A model generated the notes under the pieces. The model did not search any database and was not told the origin of the DNA. It worked only from the letters and a program-made list of their open reading frames with translations. From Haloplanus salinarum (lineage in GTDB: Archaea; Halobacteriota; Halobacteria; Halobacteriales; Haloferacaceae), in the NCBI RefSeq assembly GCF_024498175.1, contig NZ_CP101823.1, positions 930,001-994,000 on the forward strand: DNA of 64,000 nt. The letters run 5' to 3'. The stretch's first letter is position 1; each line of letters opens with the position of its first letter. This document shows positions 25,858-33,618 of the stretch, one piece after another. A program made the translations under genes and the position numbers.

Positions 25858-27359
25858 CACCACTACAGATCCAGTTGCCGACCTGGGCGGCCGTCGCCCC
25901 GACGCTGCTGCTCGGGCTGACGGCGCTCGTCCTGCTGCTCGTCGACAGTATCGACCCCGACTCGACGCGACCGACCGCGCTCGCGGGCGTCGCGACGTTC
26001 GGGAGCCTCGCCGCGCTCGCCGTCGCCGGCTGGTACCTGCTCGCGGGGACCGGCCAGCAGGGCGGCGCCATCGAACTCTACGGCGGCTCCGTCGTCGTCG
26101 ACGGCCTGAGCCTGTTCTTCACGGTCGTCGTCTCCAGCGTCGTCGCCATGGTGTCGCTGGCGAGCTACGACTACCTGCGTGACCGCACCTACCAGGCGGA
26201 GTTCTATTCCCTGGTCATGCTGGCGGCCACGGGCATGAGCCTCATGGCCTCCTCGGGATCGCTGGCGACGGTCTTCGTCAGCCTCGAACTCGCCTCGCTA
26301 CCGTCCTACGCCCTCGTCGCCTTCCTCAAGAAGAACCGGGGGAGCGTCGAGGCGGGGCTGAAGTACTTCCTCGTGGGCGCCGTCTCCTCGGCGGTGCTCG
26401 CGTTCGGCATCTCGCTCGTGTACGCGGTCACGGGGTCGCTCCTGCTTTCCGACGTCGCGAGCGCCATCGGCTCCGCCGGTGACCTGGTCGGCGTCGCCGG
26501 CGTGGGTGTCGTGATGATCGCCGGCGGCTTCGCGTTCAAGACCGCCTCGGTGCCCTTCCACTTCTGGGCGCCGGAGGCCTACGAAGGCGCGCCCGCACCG
26601 ATCAGCGCCTTCCTGTCGTCGGCCTCGAAGGCGGCCGGCTTCGCCGTCGCCTTCCGCGTGTTCGCGGTGGCCTTCCCCATCGACGCGGTCGTGCCGATGG
26701 GCATCGACTGGCCCCTGCTCTTTGCCGTCCTCGCCGTCGTCACGATGACGCTCGGCAACTTCGCGGCGGCGACCCAGGAGAACGTCAAGCGGATGCTGGC
26801 GTACTCCTCGGTCGGTCACGCGGGCTACGCGCTCATCGGCCTCGCCGCCCTCTCGGGCAGCGGCCCCAACGGCAACGTGATGGGCGCCAGCATGGCCCAC
26901 CTGCTCGTCTACGGCTTCATGAACACGGGCGCGTTCCTGTTCATCGCCATGGTCGAACACTGGGAGATCGGTCGCACCTTCGAGGACTACAACGGGCTGG
27001 CGACCCGGGCTCCCGTCGCCTGCCTGGCGATGACGGTGTTCATGTTCTCGCTCGCGGGGCTCCCGCCCTTCGGCGGCTTCCTCTCGAAGTACGCCCTCTT
27101 CTACGAGGCGATCCAGGGTGGCTTCTGGTGGCTCGCCGCCGTCGGCGCGATCAACAGCGCGCTGTCGCTGTTCTACTACTCCCGCGTGGTGAAGGCGATG
27201 TGGATCGAGGACCCGACCGGCGGGTTCGACCTCGGCGCGACGCCGCTCGGACTCTACGCCGCGGTGATGGTCGCCGCGGTCGGGACGCTCCTGCTGTTGC
27301 CGGCGTTCGGCCCCGTCGTCGAGACGGCACAGAGTGCCGCCACGGCGCTGTTCGCGTAG
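25854..27359 (+). CDS. nuoN: Complex I antiporter-like subunit N
   Basis: This 501-residue polytopic protein has HFWAPEAYEGAPAPISAFLS near residue 235 and VKRMLAYSSVGHAGYALIG near 310, as in NuoN/ND2. It starts with GTG inside the nuoM stop, six bases after GGAGGTGA. It is the last gene of the operon. Its stop abuts the stop of the convergent gene, leaving no room for a terminator between them. Confidence 0.95.
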   Translation: MTPLQIQLPTWAAVAPTLLLGLTALVLLLVDSIDPDSTRPTALAGVATFGSLAALAVAGWYLLAGTGQQGGAIELYGGSVVVDGLSLFFTVVVSSVVAMVSLASYDYLRDRTYQAEFYSLVMLAATGMSLMASSGSLATVFVSLELASLPSYALVAFLKKNRGSVEAGLKYFLVGAVSSAVLAFGISLVYAVTGSLLLSDVASAIGSAGDLVGVAGVGVVMIAGGFAFKTASVPFHFWAPEAYEGAPAPISAFLSSASKAAGFAVAFRVFAVAFPIDAVVPMGIDWPLLFAVLAVVTMTLGNFAAATQENVKRMLAYSSVGHAGYALIGLAALSGSGPNGNVMGASMAHLLVYGFMNTGAFLFIAMVEHWEIGRTFEDYNGLATRAPVACLAMTVFMFSLAGLPPFGGFLSKYALFYEAIQGGFWWLAAVGAINSALSLFYYSRVVKAMWIEDPTGGFDLGATPLGLYAAVMVAAVGTLLLLPAFGPVVETAQSAATALFA

Positions 27360-27734
27360 TCAGAGCGTCGACCCGATCGCCTCCGTCACTTCCTTCGACC
27401 GCCGCACGGTGATGCCGTCGGTCGTCACGAACACGCCGTGATCCTCGTCGATGACGCGTGTCACGTACCCGTTTTCGAACACCCGCAAGGTGTACTGATA
27501 CTCGCCGAGTTCGGTGCCGTCGTAGGCCGTCTGGGCTCGAAACCCCGCGGCCTCGTGTTCGACCCACCCCGTGAGGTCGGCCTCCGCCTCCAGATCCGAG
27601 CGCAGGTAGATCTGCTCGTATTCGTCCGGCGTGAAGTAGACGATGCTCCGGAGGCTGTCGCCGACCGTCGTCCGACAGGCGCTCACCAGTTGCTCTCCGA
27701 GCGACGGATCGACGAGGTCACGGTGCTCGCTCAT
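27360..27734 (-). CDS. Conserved haloarchaeal protein of unknown function
   Basis: This acidic soluble protein of 124 residues has an N-terminal helical half and a beta-rich C-terminal half around EYQYTLRVFENGYVTRV. It has no catalytic or binding motif that I recognise. ATG at 27734 was chosen because the protein core starts right there and a palindromic GAGTTAACTC (27760-27769) with TATA character lies about 30 bases upstream. It is convergent with and directly abuts nuoN, and is divergent from the DHH phosphoesterase gene. Codon use is normal for the window. Confidence 0.7.
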   Translation of the reverse strand: MSEHRDLVDPSLGEQLVSACRTTVGDSLRSIVYFTPDEYEQIYLRSDLEAEADLTGWVEHEAAGFRAQTAYDGTELGEYQYTLRVFENGYVTRVIDEDHGVFVTTDGITVRRSKEVTEAIGSTL

Positions 27735-27759
27735 GGTGCATGGTATCACGCCACACATA

Positions 27760-27769
27760 GAGTTAACTC
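27760..27769. promoter_or_regulatory. AT-centred palindrome in divergent promoter
   Basis: GAGTTAACTC is a perfect 10-bp palindrome about 30 bases upstream of the minus-strand ATG at 27734. It likely contains that gene's TATA-like box. For the plus-strand DHH gene a separate ttttga box lies near 27794, about 27 bases before its ATG. Confidence 0.35.
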
Positions 27770-27821
27770 CATCGCCGACGCGTGACGGTAGGGTTTTGAG
27801 TTCCCGGGGATACCGACGACC

Positions 27822-29282
27822 ATGGTCAGGCGGCTGGTACTCGGCTGTGGTCACGCCGGCGAGACGGTCGCCGGCGTCGTCTCGACGTGGGGCGGATCCC
27901 TCCGCGTGGTCGTGCCTGCGGGCCACGAGGTGAGGGAGTTCGAGGCTGGCGCGGAGGTGATCCGCGGCGATCCGGCCGACCCCGGTACCTACCCCGAGGC
28001 GGCGGACGTGGTGCTCGTCCTCGGCGACGACCCGGCCCACAACGTGGCCACGGCGGAGCAGGCGCGAGCGTCGTTTCCCGACGCCCTGCTCGTGGCGTCG
28101 ACGGCCGGAGGTGACGTCGGCGACCGGCTGAGGACCGTCGCGGACCGCGTCGTCGACACCCAGGCGGTCGTCGCCGATTACCTCCTGGAGACGGCGACTG
28201 GCGACGGCGGCGAGCGAGTGTGGCGGCTCCTGAACGTCCTCCGGGGAATCGACGGCCGACTGGCGGTCGTGATGCACGAAAACCCGGATCCGGACGCCAT
28301 CGCGTCGGCTCTCGCCCTCGCGGACATCGCCCGGTCGGTCGGCGTCGAGGGCGACGCCTGTTACTACGGCGACATCTCACACCAGGAGAACCGGGCGCTA
28401 GTGAACCTGCTGGAACTCGACTTGTGCAACCTCGGTCCCGGCGATGATATCGGCGAGTACGCGGCCGTGGCGCTGGTCGATCACTCCCGGCCAGGGGTCA
28501 ACGACGGCCTCGACCCCGACACCCCCGTCGACATCGTCGTGGATCACCACCCCCCACGGGGCCCCGTCACGGCCCGGTTCGTGGACCTGCGAAGCGACGT
28601 CGGGGCGACGAGTACGCTCCTCGCGGAGTATCTGGACCGTCTGGGCATGGATCCGAGCCGCGAGGTGGCGACCGCCCTCCTGTACGGCATCCGGATCGAC
28701 ACCCGGGAGTTCACCCGCGAGGCCGTCGAGGCGGACTTCGAGGCGGCGGCTTTCCTCCACGCTCACGTGGACGCGTCGGTCCTCGAACGGGTCGAGTCGC
28801 CGAGTATGAATCCGGAGGTGCTGGCGACGCTGGCCGCGGCGATCCGAAACCGGGACGTCAGGGACGACGTGCTCACGACGGGCGTCGGTCGCATCCGGGA
28901 CCGTGACGCCCTGGCGCAGGCCGCGGACAAACTCCTCGACATGGAGGGGATCCGTGTCACCGTCGTCTACGGGTTCATGGACGAGACGGTGTACGTCTCC
29001 GGTCGCACCCGCGGGACGGACGTCGACCTCGGGGAGGTCCTGCGGGACGCCCTGGGCGCCATCGGGAGCGCGGGCGGGCACGCCGACATGGCCGGGGCAC
29101 AGATCCCGCTGGGGATCCTCGGTGCGGTCGACGACGATTCGACCGCCTCGCTGGCCGACGTCGTCGACGACGTAGTCGCCGAGCGGATCTTCGAGGTTCT
29201 GGAGGATCCCCCGAACGCGCCGGGAGGCGACCCGTCGACCGCCGAGGCCGTCTTCGAGTTTCCGCTGTCCGACGACGGGTAG
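27822..29282 (+). CDS. DHH-family phosphoesterase with N-terminal TrkA-N-like domain
   Basis: This 486-residue protein has three parts. Residues 1-~130 form a Rossmann-type domain starting LVLGCGHAGETVAG (TrkA-N-like). Then comes a DHH domain with NPDPDAIASA (154-163), VALVDHSRPG and the VDHHPP motif near 238-243 that gives the family its name. Last is a DHHA1 domain with GSAGGHADMAGAQIP around 415. Such proteins are RecJ/NrnA/GdpP-like phosphodiesterases acting on short oligonucleotides or cyclic dinucleotides. The Rossmann domain suggests control by a bound nucleotide. The start is preceded by a TATA-like box about 27 bases upstream. The substrate is undetermined. Confidence 0.85.
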   Translation: MVRRLVLGCGHAGETVAGVVSTWGGSLRVVVPAGHEVREFEAGAEVIRGDPADPGTYPEAADVVLVLGDDPAHNVATAEQARASFPDALLVASTAGGDVGDRLRTVADRVVDTQAVVADYLLETATGDGGERVWRLLNVLRGIDGRLAVVMHENPDPDAIASALALADIARSVGVEGDACYYGDISHQENRALVNLLELDLCNLGPGDDIGEYAAVALVDHSRPGVNDGLDPDTPVDIVVDHHPPRGPVTARFVDLRSDVGATSTLLAEYLDRLGMDPSREVATALLYGIRIDTREFTREAVEADFEAAAFLHAHVDASVLERVESPSMNPEVLATLAAAIRNRDVRDDVLTTGVGRIRDRDALAQAADKLLDMEGIRVTVVYGFMDETVYVSGRTRGTDVDLGEVLRDALGAIGSAGGHADMAGAQIPLGILGAVDDDSTASLADVVDDVVAERIFEVLEDPPNAPGGDPSTAEAVFEFPLSDDG

Positions 29283-29340
29283 GAGCCCGAACGGCCCGCG
29301 ACGACCACCCTTTTGAGAGTCGGCCGCGTACGTCGGAGCG

Positions 29341-30147
29341 ATGGCCGACAACGCGACCGTCGAGGAGTACATGACACAGGACGTGGCCACCGTCGACCCA
29401 GACGACTCCGTCTCCGAGGTGTCGCGGCGCATCGTCGAGAGCGACGGTCACACCGGCTTCCCGGTGACAGACGGCCGGCAGGTCGAGGGGTTCGTCAGTG
29501 CCCGCGACCTGCTGTTGGCCGACGACGAGGCGCTGGTGTTCACCGTGATGTCCGAGGACCTCGTGGTCGCCCACCCCGACATGAAGGTCAACGACGCCGC
29601 ACGGGTGATCCTCCGCTCCGGCATCCAGAAACTCCCGGTCGTCGACGACGCGGGCAAACTCGTCGGCATCATCTCGAACACGGACGTGATCCGCAGTCAG
29701 ATCGAGCGGGTGACGCCCAAGAAGGTCGACAAGCTCCTCCATACCTTGGAGGAGATTCACGACATCGAGGCCGCGGAGGAGCGCCGCAGCGTCGAGTTGG
29801 CCGAGCTGACGCCGACGCAGGGACGGGTGTACGCCGACGAGTTGCAGGGCCGGAGCTACGAACTCGAACACGGACTGGCCGAACCGCTGGTCGTTATCGA
29901 CAACGATGGCACGCTCCTGCTCGCGGACGGCCACCACCGGGTCATGGCCGCCAACAGGCTCGACATCGAGGAGATGGACGCCTACGTGATCGTCGTCGAC
30001 GAGGACGGCGGTGCCGATCTCGAACTCGGGATGCAGCGGACCGCGGAGAAGGAGGGCCTCGCCTCCATCGAGGACATCGACGTCGTCGACTACGCGCGAC
30101 ACCCGCTGATCGAGACGACCGAGCGACTCCAGGAGGAGCGACGCTAG
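29341..30147 (+). CDS. CBS-pair protein with ParB/Srx-fold C-terminal domain
   Basis: This 268-residue soluble protein has two CBS motifs (about 8-60 and 68-122). A helical linker leads to a ParB/sulfiredoxin-like domain (about 148-222) with the box LLADGHHRVMAAN, where DGHHR is at 196-200. The CBS pair normally binds adenosyl nucleotides. The ParB/Srx fold occurs in partition proteins, but here the HTH and DNA-binding parts of ParB are missing, so a small-molecule enzyme is more likely. One known option is an archaeal free-serine kinase (SerK-like). That is inference. Its stop shares CTAG with the convergent membrane-protein gene. Confidence 0.8.
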   Translation: MADNATVEEYMTQDVATVDPDDSVSEVSRRIVESDGHTGFPVTDGRQVEGFVSARDLLLADDEALVFTVMSEDLVVAHPDMKVNDAARVILRSGIQKLPVVDDAGKLVGIISNTDVIRSQIERVTPKKVDKLLHTLEEIHDIEAAEERRSVELAELTPTQGRVYADELQGRSYELEHGLAEPLVVIDNDGTLLLADGHHRVMAANRLDIEEMDAYVIVVDEDGGADLELGMQRTAEKEGLASIEDIDVVDYARHPLIETTERLQEERR

Positions 30148-31361
30148 GCCACCGACGTGACTCCGTGTCGTGACGCGGCCTCTCGACCGTCGGCGCCCGC
30201 CGGGCGCCCGGGCGGATCCGGATCGTCGTCATCGCCGTCCCCACCGACTTCTTGGCTGTCGTCGTCGTCATCGCCGTCCCCACCGACTTCTTGGCCGTCG
30301 TCGTCATCGCCGTCCCCACCGACTTCTTGGCCGTCGTCGTCATCGCCGTCCCCACCGACTTCTTGGCCGTCGTCGTCCCCGTCCGGCCGGTCGACGCCGA
30401 CTAGGTCGAGTTCGGGGACCAACATCCCGAGCACCGACAACGAGTAGTAGCGGACGAACACGAGCGCGGGCACCTGGAGGAGCAGGCTGACGACGATCAA
30501 CGAAAGGACGAACAGCAGTACCAGCGGGACCACGACGACGGCACCGACGTGGGCCGCGCCGGCCGCGGCGATGGCGAGATAGAGGGCTCCGCCGACGACC
30601 ACGAACGGGATGGCCAACGCGATGGCGACGAGGAGGGTCGCGATGGAGACGACGAGGCCGACGGCGATTCCGAGGACGAACTTGGCGACCAGATAGAGGC
30701 CGACCTGCTTCCACTCGGCGCGTAGGGTCGGCCAGAGTCGACGCCAGCCGTCGAGGACGCCCCGATCCTCGGTCAGCATCGTCGGCACCACGAAGTCGGT
30801 CGTCAGGCCGAGGATAACGCTCGTGACGAGGCCGACGACGAGGAGGACCAGAAGGAGGGGGACCACGAGGACGAACAGCGCCGCCGAGAGGCCGATCCCA
30901 CCGACGAACACGGCCAGAATCGGGACGGCGATCAACAGGAGGGTGCCGAGGCCGACGGCGATCCGGAACCCGAACAGGCGCAGGCCGGGGCAGAACTCCT
31001 CGGCGAACGGGTCGCGGATCGACACCGAACGGTCGCGAAGGGCGCGCACGAGGACGAACTCCATCACGGCGCCGACCAGGTTCCACAGGAGGACGAGTGC
31101 GAGGACGAGCGCGACGATGCCGGCGATCAGTACCGCCGTCGACCCCAGATCCGGCAGCGACGGCGACGGCATCTCCGACATGCCACCGCCCGAGGAGAGG
31201 TTCGTGTTCGCGTTCCCGCCGGTCGGGACGCCGCCACCGACGCCGACGAAGAGCGTGATCACCGCCAGCCGGAGCCACACCCCTCGATCCAACGGACGGA
31301 GGAGGTCTTCGGTCGCTTCACGGGCGGCCGACAGGGCGGCGAAGGCGTACCAGGAGGGCAT
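30144..31361 (-). CDS. Polytopic haloarchaeal membrane protein with acidic repeat tail
   Basis: This protein has 405 residues. After a short N-terminus there are about six to seven hydrophobic segments (roughly 25-40, 70-95, 120-180, 220-285), resembling the DUF-type 'stage II'/glycerophosphoryl-diester-phosphodiesterase membrane domain family. I do not assign a function. The C-terminal ~85 residues are hydrophilic and carry four copies of a 12-residue unit (DGQEVGGDGDDD type) encoded by a 36-bp tandem repeat. ATG at 31361 is supported by gtattttt centred about 29 bases upstream; an in-frame TTG further upstream would lie inside that box. The stop overlaps the convergent CBS-ParB gene. Confidence 0.75.
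   Translation of the reverse strand: MPSWYAFAALSAAREATEDLLRPLDRGVWLRLAVITLFVGVGGGVPTGGNANTNLSSGGGMSEMPSPSLPDLGSTAVLIAGIVALVLALVLLWNLVGAVMEFVLVRALRDRSVSIRDPFAEEFCPGLRLFGFRIAVGLGTLLLIAVPILAVFVGGIGLSAALFVLVVPLLLVLLVVGLVTSVILGLTTDFVVPTMLTEDRGVLDGWRRLWPTLRAEWKQVGLYLVAKFVLGIAVGLVVSIATLLVAIALAIPFVVVGGALYLAIAAAGAAHVGAVVVVPLVLLFVLSLIVVSLLLQVPALVFVRYYSLSVLGMLVPELDLVGVDRPDGDDDGQEVGGDGDDDDGQEVGGDGDDDDGQEVGGDGDDDDDSQEVGGDGDDDDPDPPGRPAGADGREAASRHGVTSVA
30230..30376. repeat. 36-bp tandem repeat (four units) in coding sequence
   Basis: Four direct copies begin at 30230, 30269, 30305 and 30341 with catcgccgtccccaccgact at the head of each. The first copy is 39 bp, with one additional gtc and a single c-to-t change. 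The others are 36 bp and nearly identical. All lengths are multiples of three, so copy number can change without a frameshift. Confidence 0.9.
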
Positions 31362-31384
31362 ACGTACGACCCCGCAGTCACGTG

Positions 31385-31394
31385 CCAAAAATAC
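31385..31394 (-). promoter_or_regulatory. TATA-like box of the repeat-tailed membrane protein gene
   Basis: Minus-strand gtatttttgg is centred about 29 bases before the ATG at 31361. Confidence 0.45.
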
Positions 31395-31465
31395 AGGGGG
31401 TCACCCGCAGCACCGGAAACACGGCCGGCGACGCGTCTTTGTCGACGGGGTGAAAACGGGCGGCC

Positions 31466-32560
31466 ATGACGCCGTTCGAACGCCGGACCCGGCGGGTCCA
31501 GTCCCGACTCGACGACGACGACCTCCTCGCCCTCTCGCCCGGGCGGAGTCTGTACTACCTGAGCGGCGTCGACGCCGACCCGAGCGACCGCCTCACGCTC
31601 CTCCTGGTTCCCGGCGAGGGTGATCCGACGTTCGTGGTGCCGGCCCTGGAGGCCGACGGAATCCGGGCGGCCACGTGGGTCGCGGACGTGCGGCCATGGC
31701 GCGACGGGACGGGGCCGGATCGCGTCCTCGATCCGCTCTTCGAGAGCCTGTCGCCGTCCCGCGTGTTCCTCGCGGACCGGATGTGGGCGACCGTCTCGCT
31801 CGACCTCCGCGAACGACTGCCCGGGGCCCGCTTCGACCTCGCGAGCGAAGTGTTGACCCCGCTCCGCCGGCGGAAGGACGACCGGGAACTCGACGCCCTC
31901 CGTGCGGCCGCCGAGGCGGCGGACGCGACGATGCGGGACGTGCGCGCCCTCGGCGCCGACGCGGTGGGACGGACGGAGGCCGACCTCGCGTCGTTCGTCG
32001 CGGAGCGACTGGAGAGCCACGGCGGCACGGGCGTCGCCTTCGAGACCATCGTCGCCGCGGGGGCGAACGGCGCCGACCCGCACCACGCGAGCGGCGACCG
32101 GGTGATCGGCGCCGGCGACCCCGTCGTCCTCGATTTCGGGACGCGCGTCGACGGCTACGTGAGCGACCAGACGCGGACCGTCGTCTTCGACGGCGACCCG
32201 CCCGCGGCGTTCGCGGACGTTCACTCGGTCGTCCGGGAGGCAGGGGTCGCGGCGGTCGAGGCCGTCGAACCCGGTGCCGTCACGGGGGCGGTCGACCGCG
32301 CCGCCCGGTCGGTGATCGAGTCGGCGGGCTACGGTGAACGGTTCGTTCACCGGACGGGCCACGGCGTCGGCCTCGACGTCCACGAGGCGCCGGACGTCGT
32401 CGCCGGCGGCGAGGTGACACTCGAACCCGGGATGGTCTTCAGCGTCGAACCCGGGATCTACCTCCCGGATCGCTTCGGCGTCCGGATCGAGGATCTGGTC
32501 GTCGTCACCGAGGATGGCTGCGAGCGACTCAACCGGACGAATCGCGGCTGGCGGTGCTAG
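31466..32560 (+). CDS. pepQ: M24 family metallopeptidase (Xaa-Pro dipeptidase type)
   Basis: This 364-residue enzyme has a creatinase-like N-terminal domain (about 1-130) and a pita-bread C-terminal domain. Both metal aspartates are seen in LDFGTRVDGYVSDQTRTV (about 222-240). The metal His is in HRTGHGVGLDVHE (about 294), with glutamates in SVEPGIYLP and RIEDLV. It would hydrolyse Xaa-Pro dipeptides in the cytoplasm, possibly processing what the upstream importer delivers, though no operon link exists. The stop shares CTAG with the convergent gene. An aminopeptidase P activity is the alternative. Confidence 0.85.
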   Translation: MTPFERRTRRVQSRLDDDDLLALSPGRSLYYLSGVDADPSDRLTLLLVPGEGDPTFVVPALEADGIRAATWVADVRPWRDGTGPDRVLDPLFESLSPSRVFLADRMWATVSLDLRERLPGARFDLASEVLTPLRRRKDDRELDALRAAAEAADATMRDVRALGADAVGRTEADLASFVAERLESHGGTGVAFETIVAAGANGADPHHASGDRVIGAGDPVVLDFGTRVDGYVSDQTRTVVFDGDPPAAFADVHSVVREAGVAAVEAVEPGAVTGAVDRAARSVIESAGYGERFVHRTGHGVGLDVHEAPDVVAGGEVTLEPGMVFSVEPGIYLPDRFGVRIEDLVVVTEDGCERLNRTNRGWRC

Positions 32561-33618
32561 TCCGCCCCGAGCAACGCGTCGACGTCGGCGTGGTCGGTCA
32601 GCAGGTCGTCCATCACCTCGACGGTGTGTTCGTCGCGGGTCCGCCCGCCGTGGACCACCTCCTCGGCGCGTTCGAGCGTGGTGAGGGTGTCCCCCGAACA
32701 GAGCAGGATGGGGACCCCCTTCTCCGCCGCGGTGCCGAGGACGGTCGTGGGGGGCCGACGCCCGCCGGTCAGCACCAGACACCTGATCCCCGGCGCTTCG
32801 AGCGCCGCGGTGTGGATGTCGGTGCGGTCGCCGCCGGTGACGACCGCGGCGTCTTTCGTCCGGCGGAAGAACCGCAGCGCCGACTCGCCGCTCATCGCGC
32901 CGACCAGAAATCGCTCGACGAGGCCGTCGGTCGGGACGTCGGTGAGTAGTTCGGCGCCGAGTTCGTCCGCCAGGTCGCCGACGGTGACGCCGGCCAGTTC
33001 CGCCTCGCGGGGCAACACACCGAGCACCGGGATCCCCCGCTCTTCCAGGAACGGCGCGACGAGGGTTTCGACCTCGTCGTAGGCGGCGTCGGCGACCCGG
33101 TTGAAGAGGACGCCCGTGAGGCGGTCACCGATCTGCCGGGCGGCCGCCAGGACCTCGTCGACGTCCGCGGGCGTCCCGTACTCCGCGATCAACACGACGT
33201 CGGCGTCGAGGAGGTCGGCCACGTCGGGGTCGGTGAGGTCGACGACGCCGCCGGTCGTCAGGTGGCCGCCGCCCTCGACGACCGTCAGGTCGCGGCCCGC
33301 CGAGACGGCCTCGAAGCCCTCGCGGACGCGCTCGCGGAGTTCGTCCGGTCGCTCCCGGCCCTCCATCGCGCTCCGGACGAACGTCGGCGAGTAGACGATG
33401 GGCTCCATCTCGTGCATCTCGTCGTCGGTGTCGAGGAGTTCGCGCGCCAGCATCGGATCGCGGTCCAGCGTCTTGCCGACCTGGCTCTGGAGGCGCGTAC
33501 CCTTCGGTTTCATGTAGCCGACGCTTCGCCCCCGGGCCTGTGCCTGGCGGCCGAGCGCGACGGCGACGGCCGTCTTGCCTGTGCTCTCTCCGGTCGCGGT
33601 GACGAGTAGGGTGGTCAT
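32557..33618 (-). CDS. BioD-like P-loop protein with DRTGG domain
   Basis: This 353-residue protein starts MTTLLVTATGESTGKTAVAV, with a P-loop of the dethiobiotin-synthetase type (GESTGKT, residues 8-14). The N-terminal ~210 residues resemble the BioD-like region found before phosphotransacetylase in some bacteria. The remainder, beginning near FLVGAMSGESALRFF, is a DRTGG domain, recognised here by GGDRTDIHTAALE. No phosphate acetyltransferase catalytic domain follows. The ATG overlaps the stop of the ADP-forming acyl-CoA synthetase by four bases, so a regulatory or accessory role for that enzyme is suggested. This is inference. Confidence 0.8.
   Translation of the reverse strand: MTTLLVTATGESTGKTAVAVALGRQAQARGRSVGYMKPKGTRLQSQVGKTLDRDPMLARELLDTDDEMHEMEPIVYSPTFVRSAMEGRERPDELRERVREGFEAVSAGRDLTVVEGGGHLTTGGVVDLTDPDVADLLDADVVLIAEYGTPADVDEVLAAARQIGDRLTGVLFNRVADAAYDEVETLVAPFLEERGIPVLGVLPREAELAGVTVGDLADELGAELLTDVPTDGLVERFLVGAMSGESALRFFRRTKDAAVVTGGDRTDIHTAALEAPGIRCLVLTGGRRPPTTVLGTAAEKGVPILLCSGDTLTTLERAEEVVHGGRTRDEHTVEVMDDLLTDHADVDALLGAD

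Noticed and set aside
30230-30376. Regular direct repeats as a CRISPR array
   Set aside because: The units are contiguous with no unique spacers, lie in a coding frame and are multiples of three bases, so they are a minisatellite.
31362-31388. Upstream TTG as start of the repeat-tailed membrane protein
   Set aside because: It would lie within the TATA-like sequence at 31385-31394. The ATG at 31361 has the correct spacing.
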